DNA of 64,000 nucleotides from Histomonas meleagridis. Lineage: Eukaryota; Parabasalia; Tritrichomonadida; Dientamoebidae. The notes beneath the pieces are model-generated. The model had not been told where the DNA came from. It did not search any database and saw nothing but the letters and a program-made list of their open reading frames with translations. Within the stretch, counting starts at the first letter, position 1; the number at the start of each line of letters is the position of its first letter. The stretch is from contig WSYJ01000176.1 of the NCBI GenBank assembly GCA_020186115.1, positions 124,001 to 188,000 on the forward strand, read 5' to 3'. A program made the translations under genes and the position numbers. Positions 19,101 to 30,702 of the stretch are shown in pieces.

Positions 19101-22100
19101 GCCTGCGTTATGTCAGTCACGATGCACATGGGATTGCATTCGCTTTAGAGAAGAAGTTCAATTACAACATATAATAATTAAATGTTTATTAAGTTTCATT
19201 AATGAAAAAACTATTAATATGATGATAAATTTATTGCCATTTGAAGAAATTAAATCATTATTCATTGTATCACCACCTAAATTAGCGTCAGCAATATTTA
19301 TATTAATTTTACGTTTCTTAAAATTTAATATTCATTACTTAGTAATCGATTCGATATTTTTATCCATTATCCCAACAATTTCAAGTTCGATTGAAGTTTG
19401 GGATGAAATAATTAACTTGATCGAAATAACAGAAAGTTCACAAGTTAATTTTTTGCCTTTATTCTTAATGTTTATATTTTGTGGCTCAATTTTAATGATA
19501 CACCAAAATACGTATCAAAACTTAGTGAATGAGAACTTAAATAAAATTAATGAAAATACAAATCAATTGATTTCTTATTGCTCAAAATATATACAAAAGA
19601 TTTTTAATGATAATGAGTCTTATTCTGTAATATTAAATTGGTTCCCAATGATATTATATTATCCAATATTATTCCAACCTTTACTCGATTATCAAAATCA
19701 AGAGTCACAAGTGTCAAACATTACAATGTCGATACAGCAATTCACTGATTTATTCGATACGATATGGTTCGGTTCGGATAAAGTTATCAAAGGGCTAACG
19801 TTCCCCAAACCTCCAATACCGTCGAAATCATCTCAATTTATGTATGAAAAAGTTTCAATGATTTTGACATCAAATGGATTTTCAATAATTTTCCCAATTG
19901 GTAAAACAAATTCTAATTCTAATGAATGGTTTTTACAATCTTCATTATTACCATTCCTAACAGATATAATAATATTAGCACCATCAAATGAATTTTCCAA
20001 AGTTTTATATTATTTTTTCTATTCGTTTTTATTGAATAATTTACACAATTCAAATTTGTTAAAAACCGTTTTTGTTAATTCAATATTAGGAAGATTAGCA
20101 GATCATTTTTCCGAAAAAATGTTTGAAACTACAAGTCAAATATTACGTTTTATTCATGTATTAACAGGAATGCAATATTTACAAGATAATTCACTTTATG
20201 TTATATCTGATTTATTTACATTAGCTTCAGTAATATATTCAAGAACAGGTGAAAATGGACTCCTAAAGTTTGCACCACAGATTCAACCAATTTTTTTATT
20301 TTTGTTTTCTTCATTACCTGTTTCTTTATATGAACTTGTATTTCCACATTTCATCCGAAACATTTCATTATTTTACTTGATAATTAAATCGCAAAACGCA
20401 TTGCACGCATGGCTATATGCTTTTTTAGTTGCATCACATAGTGAGCGAAATCAATTAAACATATTTCTAAGAAAATTATCAGAAAATTTCCAATTCTCTA
20501 AAAATGATTCAGAACTAATATCGAAACTTATTAACAAATCAATCGAAAAAGATTTGAATTCATTTGGAATGTTAGAGAATGTTTGGAAGAATAAATCTCA
20601 TGAATTCCAAACCATCTATAAAGCATTATACACATCAATTAAAGAGACCAAATATCCATTTCTTGGCGATATACAAAATATTTCACAATTATATTCCGAT
20701 TTTTTATATATTTCAAATGCAAAACATTTTGTTGTTGCACGTTTATTTTTGTATACCATTCAATATTTGAATAATTCTTTCTTGATCAAAGAGGAAACTT
20801 TTCAATGGAATCAGTTCACAAAGTCACTTTTTGATACATCAAAATATCCAATTTTGTCATACAACTTATGGCCGAACTGTATGCCCAATTCGATCCCTAA
20901 ACTAAAGATGCCATCGATATTTCCTTTAGTCAATCTCAACGAACAACAAAATATCCGATCTATACCAATCAAATATTTTAAGCAAAATTTACTTTATCAA
21001 TATTCAAATGCATCAGATTTACAGTTAAACATATTAAAAGTATTTTATGAGGCCTATCAGCAGCCAATTTTTATTGCAAATTGTTCAATTATTCGATATG
21101 ATTTGAATGTTCAAAGTGCAATTTTATATTATCCGAAACGAATCACAATAATTTTTGACTGTAATTATGATGAACCGAATGATAATTTAATATTAAAATC
21201 GAGTTTAAGCACTAAAATGGCGCATATATTATATGAATCAGTTTTAATTGGTAATTGGGGCGAGACAGAAATGTTTGCTTCCAAAATTATCATACATATT
21301 CCATTTAATTCATTCATATATTCGAATAAAATTAATGAGAATTTAATATGTTTATGGTCATTTGCATCTGGAACATTTATAATTTCATGTAACAAAAAAG
21401 AAGTTATACAAAAAATATACAAATTAAATGAATTTGGAAATATTAAACTTAATAATCAATTTGTCATATATCAATTTGTTAACAATAATATTTCAGTTTT
21501 GGAATTAATTACTTTCATGAATATAATTAATGGGAAGTCATTTGTTGACTTAAATAATTTCCCTTTTGTTAGTTATAATAATAAATTTAATAGGGAAATT
21601 ATTGATAAAATTAATTACATTTATCCTTTAAGTTTCTATAAGCCTAAACTTAAAGAGAATGAAATACCTTTAAATGTCTTTACGCCTGAATTTTATTCGG
21701 ACAATGGATTTAATAACTCTCTTACAATGAAACAAGATCTCGAGTCAATTGATCCAAATCTTTTGATCGAGTTTTACAACGAAAAAATAAATTCAAAGGA
21801 TATAAAACCGCAAACGTATACAATTTTCGACGCTGAACACCTTCAATTCAAAGAGACCGCATCAAATTTCAAACACGAACATTCAATGTTTTTCATAAAA
21901 TCAAAAGTTGGCACTTTTCCTTTATTGACGACAACTTGCACTGATTCATTCTTTGTCTCTGTAGAGCCTTATCAACTATGTTTGTCGATTTCTTCGAAGT
22001 CATCAATTAATTTCTTGAAGAAGACATCACCAATTTTTTATTATGCAAAACATATTAGTGCATCTCAAAATGGTCGATTTATATCAATTGATTATTCCCT

Positions 22101-22680
22101 TGGTATTACTGAAATATGGTTAATTAAATATAGAAATGGTACACCTTTAATAGTTAAATACTTAAGACAAAAAGGATTTAATACAAATGATCAAAAAACA
22201 GTGATTTCAAAGAATTATTGCATCGCTGCAACGTCATGTAAAACAGATATAATAATTTGGAATGTCTCAACAATGAATGAGATGTCCAGAGTCACATTTG
22301 ATCAGGAAATTAAATTGATTAAAATCGATGATAAAATTGATGCGTTATGGATTGTGACAGAAAAATATATTAAAATTTTGTCATTATCTGGCGAAATATT
22401 ATCGACAATCGATTTAGATATCAACGTTACTGCACTTTGTCCTATAATAGCAAATGTTAAAACAATTCTTTATGCTGCATTAATTGGCGATGAAAACGGA
22501 AATGTTTATATTGCAAAATGTAATTCGCCAGAAACATCGCTATCGATGGAGAAATTACCGAAGTCGCACGAGTCCCCTGTAAGACAGTTCCATCTCCATC
22601 ACTCGGCGCGATTGTTTGTTTCTGTTGATGTGCATTCAAATACGATCGTTTGGAATTCAAATCAAACAGTTATTGATTGA
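16159..22680 (+). CDS. Large BEACH-family protein (ARM-like, ConA-like, PH-BEACH, WD40)
   Basis: 2,173 residues. Residues 1-650 are helical, armadillo-like. Residues about 657-790 look like the concanavalin-A-like insert of BEACH proteins (LSFWFKY ... WNNIFIQL ... ILYIGPS). After a long helical middle, about 1640-1755 fits the PH-BEACH subdomain (CSIIRYDLNVQSAILYYPKR ... SFIYSNKINENLICLWSFA). About 1776-1860 starts like a BEACH domain (VLELITFMNIINGKSFVDLN, cf. 'YLxxLNxxAGRSxNDL', and LNVFTPEFY, cf. 'LIPEFFY'). About 1945-2173 are WD40-type repeats (IIIWNVSTM, NTIVWNSN). BEACH proteins act in vesicle and lysosome traffic. The BEACH core is much shorter than the usual 280 residues and lacks a GGKFDxxDR-type block, so it is divergent or degenerate. 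Start: first in-frame ATG. Confidence 0.7.
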   Translation: MELANAQATSEKLKNISKTVKTEKDKTKKFQLVVEFLMNLEEFLGMESNQNVIKKIIPPLIKDLFDLVPVILEQPSSIFSSMKILSKTNNIYKIPYNKQLIPLFLGFLQYSDLYEQEISNVTQFCIALVSEDSFFSNLIKSNGIKTIIEKCFFTIPSTRISSFINMLLFEHSSQSQFQNIPYLSTLQLFVKQEEIPPINYNDVLNFISNFVYRISNTQKNSMTIFITSKCINKFDEILSQVNGPNKYNYYRPLLHSKNDDLSPFPNILILKHIFNIFQNDSNSQIEIFDLIIELVADEKAIPIINNITPFINWLNFQNPPIEKMISFLLTLNIQSPETITKCIPILFSSLKNYNCNVKELSIVSDMIMNQIDKKLIDFQTLINSGFIDIFYKNLSTNKLYELLINNPKFDDLSLSFYSLKITEEFVPLIFSSLLKLYENYQNKNDYIKLISKYLIQSPTIDNMNLLMNLISELKENLLLKIFINSFKNKIEATINFVKANGINWLFDEVNNSTFPITSIVGLLSNLVKYNGFEELEHKIQSLDSNHKLFKLSENLLLKIIFGNNKSKFAPIRVYTLIKYISNEIKDLDPYNSYFLGSKFIKLYENNIYEMPMIYPIINRNINFDQINLLYEKPYELYKFVDLSYDHFPLIQFFKSSRRITFDLEFHCLSFWFKYNNTLESTDIFKFNNLEMKIVENNLIFKLEEQKQKIQIDIIKWNNIFIQLKPSLIGNILKVHINNNIKLRFTTKIKLFNSFTICHTNDNILYIGPSIRFYSNYINKLNIYQKGPQNLEMFNNNIETLITPYNFNQSKIDQCNCFIVPYYGLSIYYKSLIKLKELSMFLIEAKTKKEYKLIFNLFSSIQKINEEYSDDFYNIILTSIKENNKFLTSKLLNKVLNSKNVIPLILYDKKLWKTINNAILIEAIMISFSTIDWTQYQNIELFFLSIIIENTNNTESIMNILINNYQQLPSIIKYLIATLKIAPALCQSRCTWDCIRFREEVQLQHIIIKCLLSFINEKTINMMINLLPFEEIKSLFIVSPPKLASAIFILILRFLKFNIHYLVIDSIFLSIIPTISSSIEVWDEIINLIEITESSQVNFLPLFLMFIFCGSILMIHQNTYQNLVNENLNKINENTNQLISYCSKYIQKIFNDNESYSVILNWFPMILYYPILFQPLLDYQNQESQVSNITMSIQQFTDLFDTIWFGSDKVIKGLTFPKPPIPSKSSQFMYEKVSMILTSNGFSIIFPIGKTNSNSNEWFLQSSLLPFLTDIIILAPSNEFSKVLYYFFYSFLLNNLHNSNLLKTVFVNSILGRLADHFSEKMFETTSQILRFIHVLTGMQYLQDNSLYVISDLFTLASVIYSRTGENGLLKFAPQIQPIFLFLFSSLPVSLYELVFPHFIRNISLFYLIIKSQNALHAWLYAFLVASHSERNQLNIFLRKLSENFQFSKNDSELISKLINKSIEKDLNSFGMLENVWKNKSHEFQTIYKALYTSIKETKYPFLGDIQNISQLYSDFLYISNAKHFVVARLFLYTIQYLNNSFLIKEETFQWNQFTKSLFDTSKYPILSYNLWPNCMPNSIPKLKMPSIFPLVNLNEQQNIRSIPIKYFKQNLLYQYSNASDLQLNILKVFYEAYQQPIFIANCSIIRYDLNVQSAILYYPKRITIIFDCNYDEPNDNLILKSSLSTKMAHILYESVLIGNWGETEMFASKIIIHIPFNSFIYSNKINENLICLWSFASGTFIISCNKKEVIQKIYKLNEFGNIKLNNQFVIYQFVNNNISVLELITFMNIINGKSFVDLNNFPFVSYNNKFNREIIDKINYIYPLSFYKPKLKENEIPLNVFTPEFYSDNGFNNSLTMKQDLESIDPNLLIEFYNEKINSKDIKPQTYTIFDAEHLQFKETASNFKHEHSMFFIKSKVGTFPLLTTTCTDSFFVSVEPYQLCLSISSKSSINFLKKTSPIFYYAKHISASQNGRFISIDYSLGITEIWLIKYRNGTPLIVKYLRQKGFNTNDQKTVISKNYCIAATSCKTDIIIWNVSTMNEMSRVTFDQEIKLIKIDDKIDALWIVTEKYIKILSLSGEILSTIDLDINVTALCPIIANVKTILYAALIGDENGNVYIAKCNSPETSLSMEKLPKSHESPVRQFHLHHSARLFVSVDVHSNTIVWNSNQTVID

Positions 22681-22904
22681 TGCGGTGACCGTTAGCGGGT
22701 ACTGTTCATATTGTTCCTCTTTCTGTTGAGAAAGGAAAATATTCGAATTTCAATAAAGTATATTATGATATGCGATCTTTTTATTTCGTACATTTTATGA
22801 TATTATAGTCAACTGAGTTTTTGATACATATTTACAATTTTGAGATTTGGTTTGTAATTAGAAACAACGAAATAAATTAAACATGTATAAATATTTATTT
22901 AAGT
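22681..22904. other. Spacer between BEACH-family and H3 genes (convergent)
   Basis: Short convergent spacer. ACCGTTA occurs at 22688-22694 just past the BEACH stop. The first bases of this spacer and the end of the BEACH gene have a partial copy at about 30625-30660. Confidence 0.4.
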
Positions 22905-23321
22905 TTAATTGCGTTCTCCACGAATTCGTTGTGCAAGTTGAACATCACGTTCCATAATAGTAACACGGTTAGCATGAATAGCACAAAGATTCGTATCTTC
23001 AAAAAGTCCTACAAGATATGCTTCTGATGCTTCTTGAAGTGCTGCAATAGCTGATGATTGAAAACGAAGATCTCCTCTAAAACCGGACGCAATTTCTCGA
23101 ACAAGACGTTGGAATGGAAGCTTACGAATTAATAGATCTGTGCTCTTTTGATATTTACGAATTTCTCGAAGTGCAACTGTACCTGGTCGAAAACGATGTT
23201 GTTTCTTTGCTCCTTGTGAATCAACAACTGGTGTTGACTTACGTGCTGCCTTAGCACCAAGTGATTTACGTGGTGTCTTACCACCTGTAGATTTACGAGC
23301 TGTTTGTTTAGTACGAGCCAT
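22905..23321 (-). CDS. Histone H3, copy 1
   Basis: 138 residues, two or three longer than canonical H3. The tail [15 protein letters not shown] carries K4, K9 and K14. K27 lies in AARKSTP, and K36 is part of [11 protein letters not shown]. The globular part is conserved ([27 protein letters not shown] ... [28 protein letters not shown]). The extra residues lie in the K27-K36 interval ([10 protein letters not shown]), a parabasalid-type change. Not centromeric: no long divergent tail or loop-1 expansion. Identical in protein to the copy at 30703-31119; only one synonymous change (CGA to AGA) was seen between the coding sequences. Confidence 0.97.
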   Translation of the reverse strand: MARTKQTARKSTGGKTPRKSLGAKAARKSTPVVDSQGAKKQHRFRPGTVALREIRKYQKSTDLLIRKLPFQRLVREIASGFRGDLRFQSSAIAALQEASEAYLVGLFEDTNLCAIHANRVTIMERDVQLAQRIRGERN

Positions 23322-23541
23322 TCAATAAAATGAAATTCATTTAATGGAGGGAAAACTTCTTTATACTAAATTGCCATTTTACTCCCATTTATTTTGAAAT
23401 ATATTCTAAACTTTTTCATAATTCATAAACATAGACATAAAACGACATCAAATTACTTTTTTGTTTTGCCGCCATTTTTTGAATGAAATTTGAGGCGCCC
23501 TTAGTAACCGTCAGTAACGATAATTTCAACTCATATTAAAA
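23322..23541 (-). promoter_or_regulatory. H3 copy 1 upstream region, conserved with copy 2
   Basis: About 200 bp upstream of the ATG are nearly identical to 31120-31339. The block includes a GAGGCGCCC element and TAACCGTC plus TAACGA (23515-23520), which resemble Myb-binding cores. Conservation drops exactly around these cores in copy 2. Confidence 0.5.
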
Positions 23542-25067
23542 GTAAAGATATGATAAATTATGTTTTGAGTATTTAAAACAACTTGAAATTAAAGAAAACA
23601 AAAACATTATCATTATTTTCTTAAAAACAATCAGTTTTATAGATACAAGCAAATCATATTCTCTTCTCAAAAAATTTTTATTTTACATTTATTCATCCAA
23701 ATAAATAAAAAGAAAAACCATTAAAATTTATTTATAGTATGTTAAAAAAAAAAAAAAGATTATATTGAATATATTCAGTTCAAAGAATTTTTAAAAAATT
23801 TCCAAACATCATATGATGACGAAAAAATGAATGAAATATTGGCTTATTATAAATATAGAAAGGGAAATGAAAATTCTGAATACATATTTGGGGGTTGGTG
23901 GTAAAGATTGGGAATATCAGCAAAAATTAATTAAAGATGAAGTTAATCCAAATGAAATTGCAAAAATAATTAGAAATGATAAATTAGAAAAACTTCAAGA
24001 AATAGCATCACAAACAAAATCATATAAATTATTGATTTTTAGAATTTCTTCACATTTTTTGAGTTTCAAATTCTGGTGAATGCAATTAATTAAAAATTTT
24101 ATAAATATCATATGCAAAAGAAAAAGAATCAAAGATTTATGAATAACAAACAAAACATTATAAAATATTTAAATTCACACATATGTTGAAAGAATAACAG
24201 CAAAATAATATTGGATGGGAAAAAAGAATGAACATTTTAGCATAAGGATATTTTTAATAAACTGGATGCATTTCCAACGATAGAACCTAATGAATGAAAT
24301 AAACCAAGAAAGTTAAACCACAAATACATATAACTAAATTTTTAAAAACACAAAACCTATTATATGCATACTAAAAAATTAAACAAAATAGACAAAAATG
24401 CAAAAAATGATTAAGTGAATCACAGATGTTTGAAAGATAGAGATAAAATGAGATAGTAATTATTAAATGATTAAACTATTTGTGTACGCGAAAGCCTGAA
24501 TGTGATGGATAAAATGATAAAATATATATATGTATAAATTAGGTGTACTAAATCACAAATGAGAGAGACCAAATGATTTAATGAGTTGCACTGAAAGTCG
24601 AGATTAAAAGCGAAAATATATAACACCCTGGGGAATTTGAATAATCAAAACATTTTCATCATTTTTTATATTTATTATATGTTCAAATTTATTTTTCACA
24701 AATGCGATGAAAACGGTTGTTATCAAAAGCGTTCCGAAATAACAAATTACAAATGACAAGTTTACATAAGTAAACGATTCAAAAGATCGAAAACAAATGA
24801 TTGAAAATTGAAAGACAACTGTGGGTCATTGAGGGATCATCAGGCTGAAGTTCCTGTATTCTATTTGTATTTGATTACGAGATGAATAAATCTAAATATA
24901 TTCATACAATCAATCATCATAATAATTTTTTCATTCAGAAAAGTCTCATAGTTATCAGACTTTTATAGAAATTTTTATTCTAATATTAAAAAAATAATTA
25001 TTTCAAAAAGTCTGCGTTTGGAGAAAATTGAAAGGATTTTTTAAGAGGGTATTTTTTACTTTTCTGA
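23542..25067. other. AT-rich intergenic region with an ankyrin-family remnant
   Basis: Apart from the DUF3447-type remnant at about 23750-24080 there is no supported gene. A poly-A run precedes that remnant. 24090-25000 is AT-rich sequence without a convincing open frame. Confidence 0.4.
23750..24079 (+). pseudogene. DUF3447/ankyrin-family gene fragment
   Basis: The stretch DWEYQQKLIKDEVNPNEIAK, followed by IIRNDKLEKLQEIASQ, is nearly the same as residues about 161-195 of the gene at 8670 (DWELHKQLIKEGVNPNEISK ...). The sequence before it reads as family-like helices in another frame, and the match ends soon after. A truncated, frameshifted fragment of the same family. Confidence 0.65.
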
Positions 25068-28000
25068 ATGTGCGCGCAACAAGCCGACAAAGTCAACAGA
25101 GAATTAAAACAAATTTTAGTTGACATTGATAGATGTATTAAACAATGTGAGAATTCATGGACATCAAAGGATTTACGAGGGTTTGAGAGAAATAGTGATA
25201 TGATCACAAGTAACCTTGGCAAAAAAGCAAGAGGCACAGAAACTGGTGTTATGGACATGAGAGAATCTATTTCTGAAGATCCAAAATTTGCAGCAATTTA
25301 TTCAGCATTAGACAATTTCCAAAACACTAAAGAAGAAAGACTTGATAAGCTAAGAAAGATTGCACCTCGAGGTGCAAGGCTTTGAAAACACCTCTCACAA
25401 GGATTGAGCGTAGTTTAGCAGATCTCGAAAAATGCCCAGCTAATCAAGTAAATCGTGCAAAATCCATATTGGATCCAATTATCAAGTTAATTGATGATAA
25501 TAGGCAAGCATTTGCTGAATTAGGATATGATTGGAGTGACCAAATTTCTGCTTTGAACGAAAAATTCGGGTTTAACGTATCACCAGCACCAAAAGCAGCA
25601 CCTACACCAACAACACCTGCAGCCCCATCACCAACAACGCCTGCAGCACCAGCGCCAACACCAGCACCAACTTCTTCGGCACCAAAGCCTGCTGATATAA
25701 AGAAATTTGAAACAATGTATAAAGCAAAAGCACAAACAGCAATTTCAACTTCTAAGAATTCACTTGATGTACAAGCTAAATTAGATGATCTCAATAATTA
25801 TATTCAGCAAAACCAAAGCATAATTGCATCAATTGAAGGAATGCAATCAAAAATTGATTCAGATTTGGAATTAATCCATAAACAATGGGAAGAATTAGTG
25901 GTAAAGACATGTATTCGAAATGTTGAAGGAGCCGCAAGGAGTTTTGCACGTGCAAAGGACTTTGGTCTTAAGAAAGATGCTGATGGTTTTAAGAAGAATT
26001 TTGCTGCACCAAAAGATCAAATGAACAAACCAATACATCCAAAACTTAACATATGTCCATTAGATCGACGTGAAGCAATAATTAATACAAATCCGAAACT
26101 TTCTGCTATATTTGATCAGTATGATGAATTAGTTCGTATAGAATCAGAATTATTACCTGGAAGTCAAAGCATACCTAAAGCAAGTGCAGCTAAACCACAA
26201 ACAATTACTAAAGAAGTTAAACTTCCATCATCTGTAGGTTTAAGCAAAGAACAAACAGCATTTATGAAAGAATATCAATCGAAAGCCAATTTCTTTAAGG
26301 GCAAATCTAAATTATTAGCAACAGGTCAATCAGGAATTGATGATTTCCAAATATATATTGCAGGAAAACAAGAAATAATTGATTCAATTGAAGGAATGCA
26401 AAATACTGTCGATGCTGATCTTGAAATTTGTCAGCAACAATTTGAAAAATCTATAGTTGAAGCATGCCAAAAGAAAATTGAAAATATTGTTCCAACATTG
26501 AAAAGCATTCGAAATATTTTGAGTGCTAAGGTATTAAATGAAGACCGATTAGAACAACAATATAATGCTTTATATAAAGTTATGGATAATCCAATAGATC
26601 CACATGTTGCCATTACTCCAGTTGATAAAAAAGAAGAAGTAATAGCATTGAAGCCAGATCTTCTTGATGTTTATAAAGAATATGAAGATTTAACAAATAA
26701 TAAAGATGAACTTATTCAAAAGAGAAAGAATGATGACAAAGTTGGCGATATTACTAAAACGGCTCAAGCAATGTTAAGGAAAGTTTCAACTGCCACAGGA
26801 GATCCTGATCAATTTGTTAAAGCTTTACAAGATTTCATAAAATATGAAAAAGAACATCATGACGAATTATTAACAATTGGATTAGACTATACAGATGAGA
26901 TAAACAAAAAGAAAGAAGAAGTTGAACATTACTTTTGGAATACAATTCTTAATCCAGTTAAAGCTAGCGAAGCACGATATAATTATGGTTCAATATGTTA
27001 TGGTTTAGAGGATGCTATTAGAAATCAAAATTCTAGTCGACTTAGATCTTATTTCAGACAACTTAAAAGAATGTTATACGATCATTTTGATTCACGTTAT
27101 TATCCTTATTCTTTAATGGATAAAAAAGAAGAAATTATTTCATATGAATATAAAATTAAAAAAGCATTTGATCTTTATGATCAATATAAAGATCAAATTG
27201 ATACATTATCTGTCAAATTCGATATATTAAATCAAATTGATGCTGTTAAAGAAACAATACCACCAACAATTAAGAAATTTAAAGAATATTATCAACAAGA
27301 AAGAAGGCATCTAAATGATAAAATACATGAAGCAGTCCGAGTGCAAGAATGTCGAAATGCTCTTGAAGCAATATCAAATGAAAATCAAAATAGATCTGAT
27401 ATAATGGAAATTATAAATGGAATTGAAAAAGAATTCTTTGATGAAGAATTAATGGCTCATGTTAATGAAATGCTTGCTAAGAAAGAGATTATCGCACCTA
27501 AACCACCAATTGATCCTATTGATAACTTTTCTCAATTACTTCTCGAAACATATAATAAAACAAAAGTTTTCGAACCAGAAATTTTTACAAATGGTTCAAT
27601 GACAACTGAAATTATTAGACATTGTTATATGTATGCATGTCAATTCCAAAATCAAGAACTTGATTCTGTAAAATTAGTTAAAGGAGCATTTGAAAAGATT
27701 AATCAAAAGTTAAAGGAATATTCAAATAATATTGATGAATATGTTCTTTTACAAAGTATATTAGGACGTAATACTACAATTAATTTATTTAAAGGTGTTA
27801 ATGATAATATAGAAAATCTTGATCGTGGTACAATTCTTGATGAAATGGATAAACTTTATCAAGATTACAAATCTAAAACAGGTAAAACAATTAATATAAT
27901 TGAAAGGAAATTAACAGAAAAAGAAAATTATCAAGTTAAAACTCATAATAAAGAATTTCAAGAATATGCTAAAAATTATATTAATAAATATAATAGTGGA

Positions 28001-30019
28001 AAATGTAAAGCTAAAAGAATTAGTGGCGAATATATGCGAGTATTAAAATTCTTTAAAGTTGATAAAAATATTGAAATTCCATTTGATGCCTCTTTCTTAA
28101 GAGGCGCTTGTATTAATTGGCTTGATAATGAACTTGATAAAATTAAAGATACAATTATTCAATATGCTAATGGAAAAATGGAAAATCCATTATATTATTG
28201 GTGTAATACAACAAAAGATTATATGAAATTTGAACATTTTCTTGTATTATTAGAAGTATATATAACTACTTCACCTAATTTTAGATATTCATCAATGGAC
28301 AAAGAAGTAAAAGATTGCATTGATCTATATAATACATTAATTGTACTTAATGCAGCATCTTTAATTAATGCATTTCTAACAACTAATAAATATGGAGATG
28401 ATATTTATGGTATAAATTATAATAATAGTCGAATTCTAATTCTTCAAAATATTATTAGAAAATTATTAAATTCTATTAAAAACTTGAATTTGTATGATGG
28501 AAATAACAAGAAATTAATTGATTCAGCACTCGAAAGTGTTCAATTAGATCAATCAAAAATTGTATTTTATCCATATGAAACAAATGTATTAATACCATCA
28601 ATAAAGTCTAAAATACAAAAACTTATTAATACAAATAATCCAACACAAATATTAGAAGCATTTTCATATGTCGATTATCTTTTAGGTATGAATTATCATG
28701 ATTCAGAATCCGAAAAATTAATTGATGAATCATTTTCTAAATGTTTATCAACATTTGGTTTTGTGCCACATTTACATTTCTTTGTTAGTCGATGTTTCCC
28801 AATGTTTTTACGTTCACCTTCAACTGATGAGAAGCAATCTATATTCTCTATGTTGCCTTCTGGTGAAGAAATTTCAAAATGTGTCATCAAAAAGTTATCT
28901 GATTTTAATGATGTATTAAGTCAAGGATTTAGAATACTTACAATTGATCATATTACAGCTGATATATTACATTTACTTCATCAACAAAGATTTGATTCTA
29001 ATGATTATCAATATATCTTTAAAGAAAAATATCAATGTGAAGACACATTATGGTTTAAATTAAGATTGAAAAATAAATCTGATTATGGAACTCGTGTAAA
29101 AATGATATATGAAGATGTATTTTCATATCCACAAGGTATAACTTATCCAAGTCAGAAAAGTATGAGGAAGATATATTCTGATAATGTAATCATAACAATA
29201 TTCCCAATCTCTGATCTAGCTATAGCACTTGATATGACACCAGAATCATGTCCATATAAAATACGTACAGCATATCCTTTACCTAATTTATTAGATGAAG
29301 ATATTTCATATAATGTTAAATATGATGAATGGCAACTTATTGTTGAAACTAAATATCAAAATTTATGTGATTTATTTAATGAGAAACAAACGAATTATCC
29401 AATAACACGTGCATTATATTATCAATCATATAATAAAAAGGCAGAAGATGATACCAAAGAAATAGTTTCTAAATTTATCAAAATGACTCATGATTATGAT
29501 GTTAATAGACAACAAACATATGCTGAAAATAGAAATAAATTATATAAAGAATATATTGATACTATTAAAGATAAAGAAATATTAATCGAATTCGAAGGAA
29601 ATGCAATCGAAAAATGGAACCTTCAAAAAGTTACAAAAGGTATTAATATGTATTGTTCTAACTATGGAACTAATAAATTCTTAAGTCGCACTTTCGTATA
29701 TGAACCTTCACCAGATGGTTCAGGGATGCGTGTATCGTTTGGCGATGGAGAAGTTGTAATTATGCCTAATAAACATTACGTTTGGATTTATAATTTCCAA
29801 ATCGCACAAGAGCATGACCATAAAATGGCTGAAGGCGTCACAGTAAACATTAAAAGAGGTAAAGTTCCGGATTGCATTCCAATAATTTTGTCATATGCAC
29901 CAAGAATGGAAAGTTTGGCAATCAAAATTGATGCTGATATCGATCAATATTTAAAGGAACATGGAATCCCACAAAAGAAATATATCCACCTTGACTACTT
30001 CAGAGAATTTCCAAATTAA
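25068..30019 (+). CDS. Very large repeat protein, split by one frameshift near 25380
   Basis: The first frame (25068-25385, 105 residues, ATG) and the second (open to 30019, about 1,545 residues) overlap by four bases and are offset by one. The second has no ATG for its first 110 or so codons but is clearly coding, so one gene with a -1 shift is the best reading. Contents: a Pro/Ala/Thr-rich linker (about 25590-25700), then two related helical units of about 145 residues each, recognisable by IIASIEGMQSKIDSDLE and IIDSIEGMQNTVDADLE plus NPKLSAIFDQYDEL and KPDLLDVYKEYEDL. The N-terminal piece ends in a related motif. A long helical body follows, then a beta-rich C-terminus (about the last 170 residues, GSGMRVSFGDGEVVIMPNKH). 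No known family recognised; possibly cytoskeletal or scaffolding. Confidence 0.75.
25362..25375. repeat. 14-bp perfect palindrome at the frame junction
   Basis: GCACCTCGAGGTGC is a perfect palindrome ending eight bases before the TGA (25383-25385) of the upstream frame. It could form a hairpin exactly where the frame changes. No good -1 slippery heptamer is visible. Confidence 0.7.
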
Positions 30020-30702
30020 AGAATAAAAAGCATCAAATTCCTTCAATCTCGTTTTATATAATTTTGCGAATATTTAATGTAATGTATAGTTATGGAATTT
30101 GTGGTATCTAATTAAATTGCTGATGTAATGATTGAGCAAGTTGTGTTTTAAGTGAATATAACTTTTTTTAATTAGTTCTATGGAGAGATAAAATGAAATA
30201 TAGTCAAACAGCTTTAACCATTACAACTTAAATTTAAGTGTTTTCGGTATGATAGTAACAGCAATTCAAATGGTGAAAGTAATTTCAAATCCAAATAAAA
30301 CATTCCCAACCTATAACAAAATTGACCTTATCCTAAACGGTCACCATAATAAAAACAAATTTATCGAATAAGAATTAATCAATGAATAAAATATGTTTAA
30401 TTTCATTAAAAGTAAGGGGAAAATAAAATAGTAAAATTATTTAAAGTTAATTCAAATAAAAGAAGAAGAAATAAAAAACACTCCAAAGCTTATGAAAGTA
30501 TTAACGCCATTACTATTACATATATCTGTTGGTATAGAGTCAAATTCAAGTAATTTTTTTTTTTTTTAATATAATGAAAGGTTTACCCTAATCAGACATC
30601 AGAATGTTTGGAATTTTGGAAAACATTAACGATCGTTTGGAATTCAAACCAGGCGGTTATCGCTATTAACAGTAACTAACAGGTATAAATATTTATTTAA
30701 GT
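30020..30702. other. Intergenic with a remnant of the BEACH gene end
   Basis: At 30629-30648 the 20 bases ACGATCGTTTGGAATTCAAA repeat the end of the BEACH-family coding sequence (about 22643-22662), just before the second H3 block. AAACGGTCAC occurs near 30335. There is a poly-T run near 30555. No gene is supported. Confidence 0.5.

Larger units (their letters stand above)
22883..23541. repeat. H3 duplication block, copy A
   Basis: About 660 bp (promoter, gene and 3' flank) matching 30681-31339 in the same orientation at a constant offset of 7,798 bp. Differences seen: one synonymous base in the gene, two in the upstream region and a cluster around the Myb-like cores. Confidence 0.85.

Noticed and set aside
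25366-25390. Programmed -1 frameshift in the large repeat gene
   Set aside because: No X XXY YYZ heptamer or plausible slippery pairing is present; kept only as an unexplained frame change.
25444-25794. 116-codon minus-strand frame, Gly/Ala/Val-rich
   Set aside because: Antisense to the Pro/Ala/Thr linker of the large repeat protein; low-complexity shadow.
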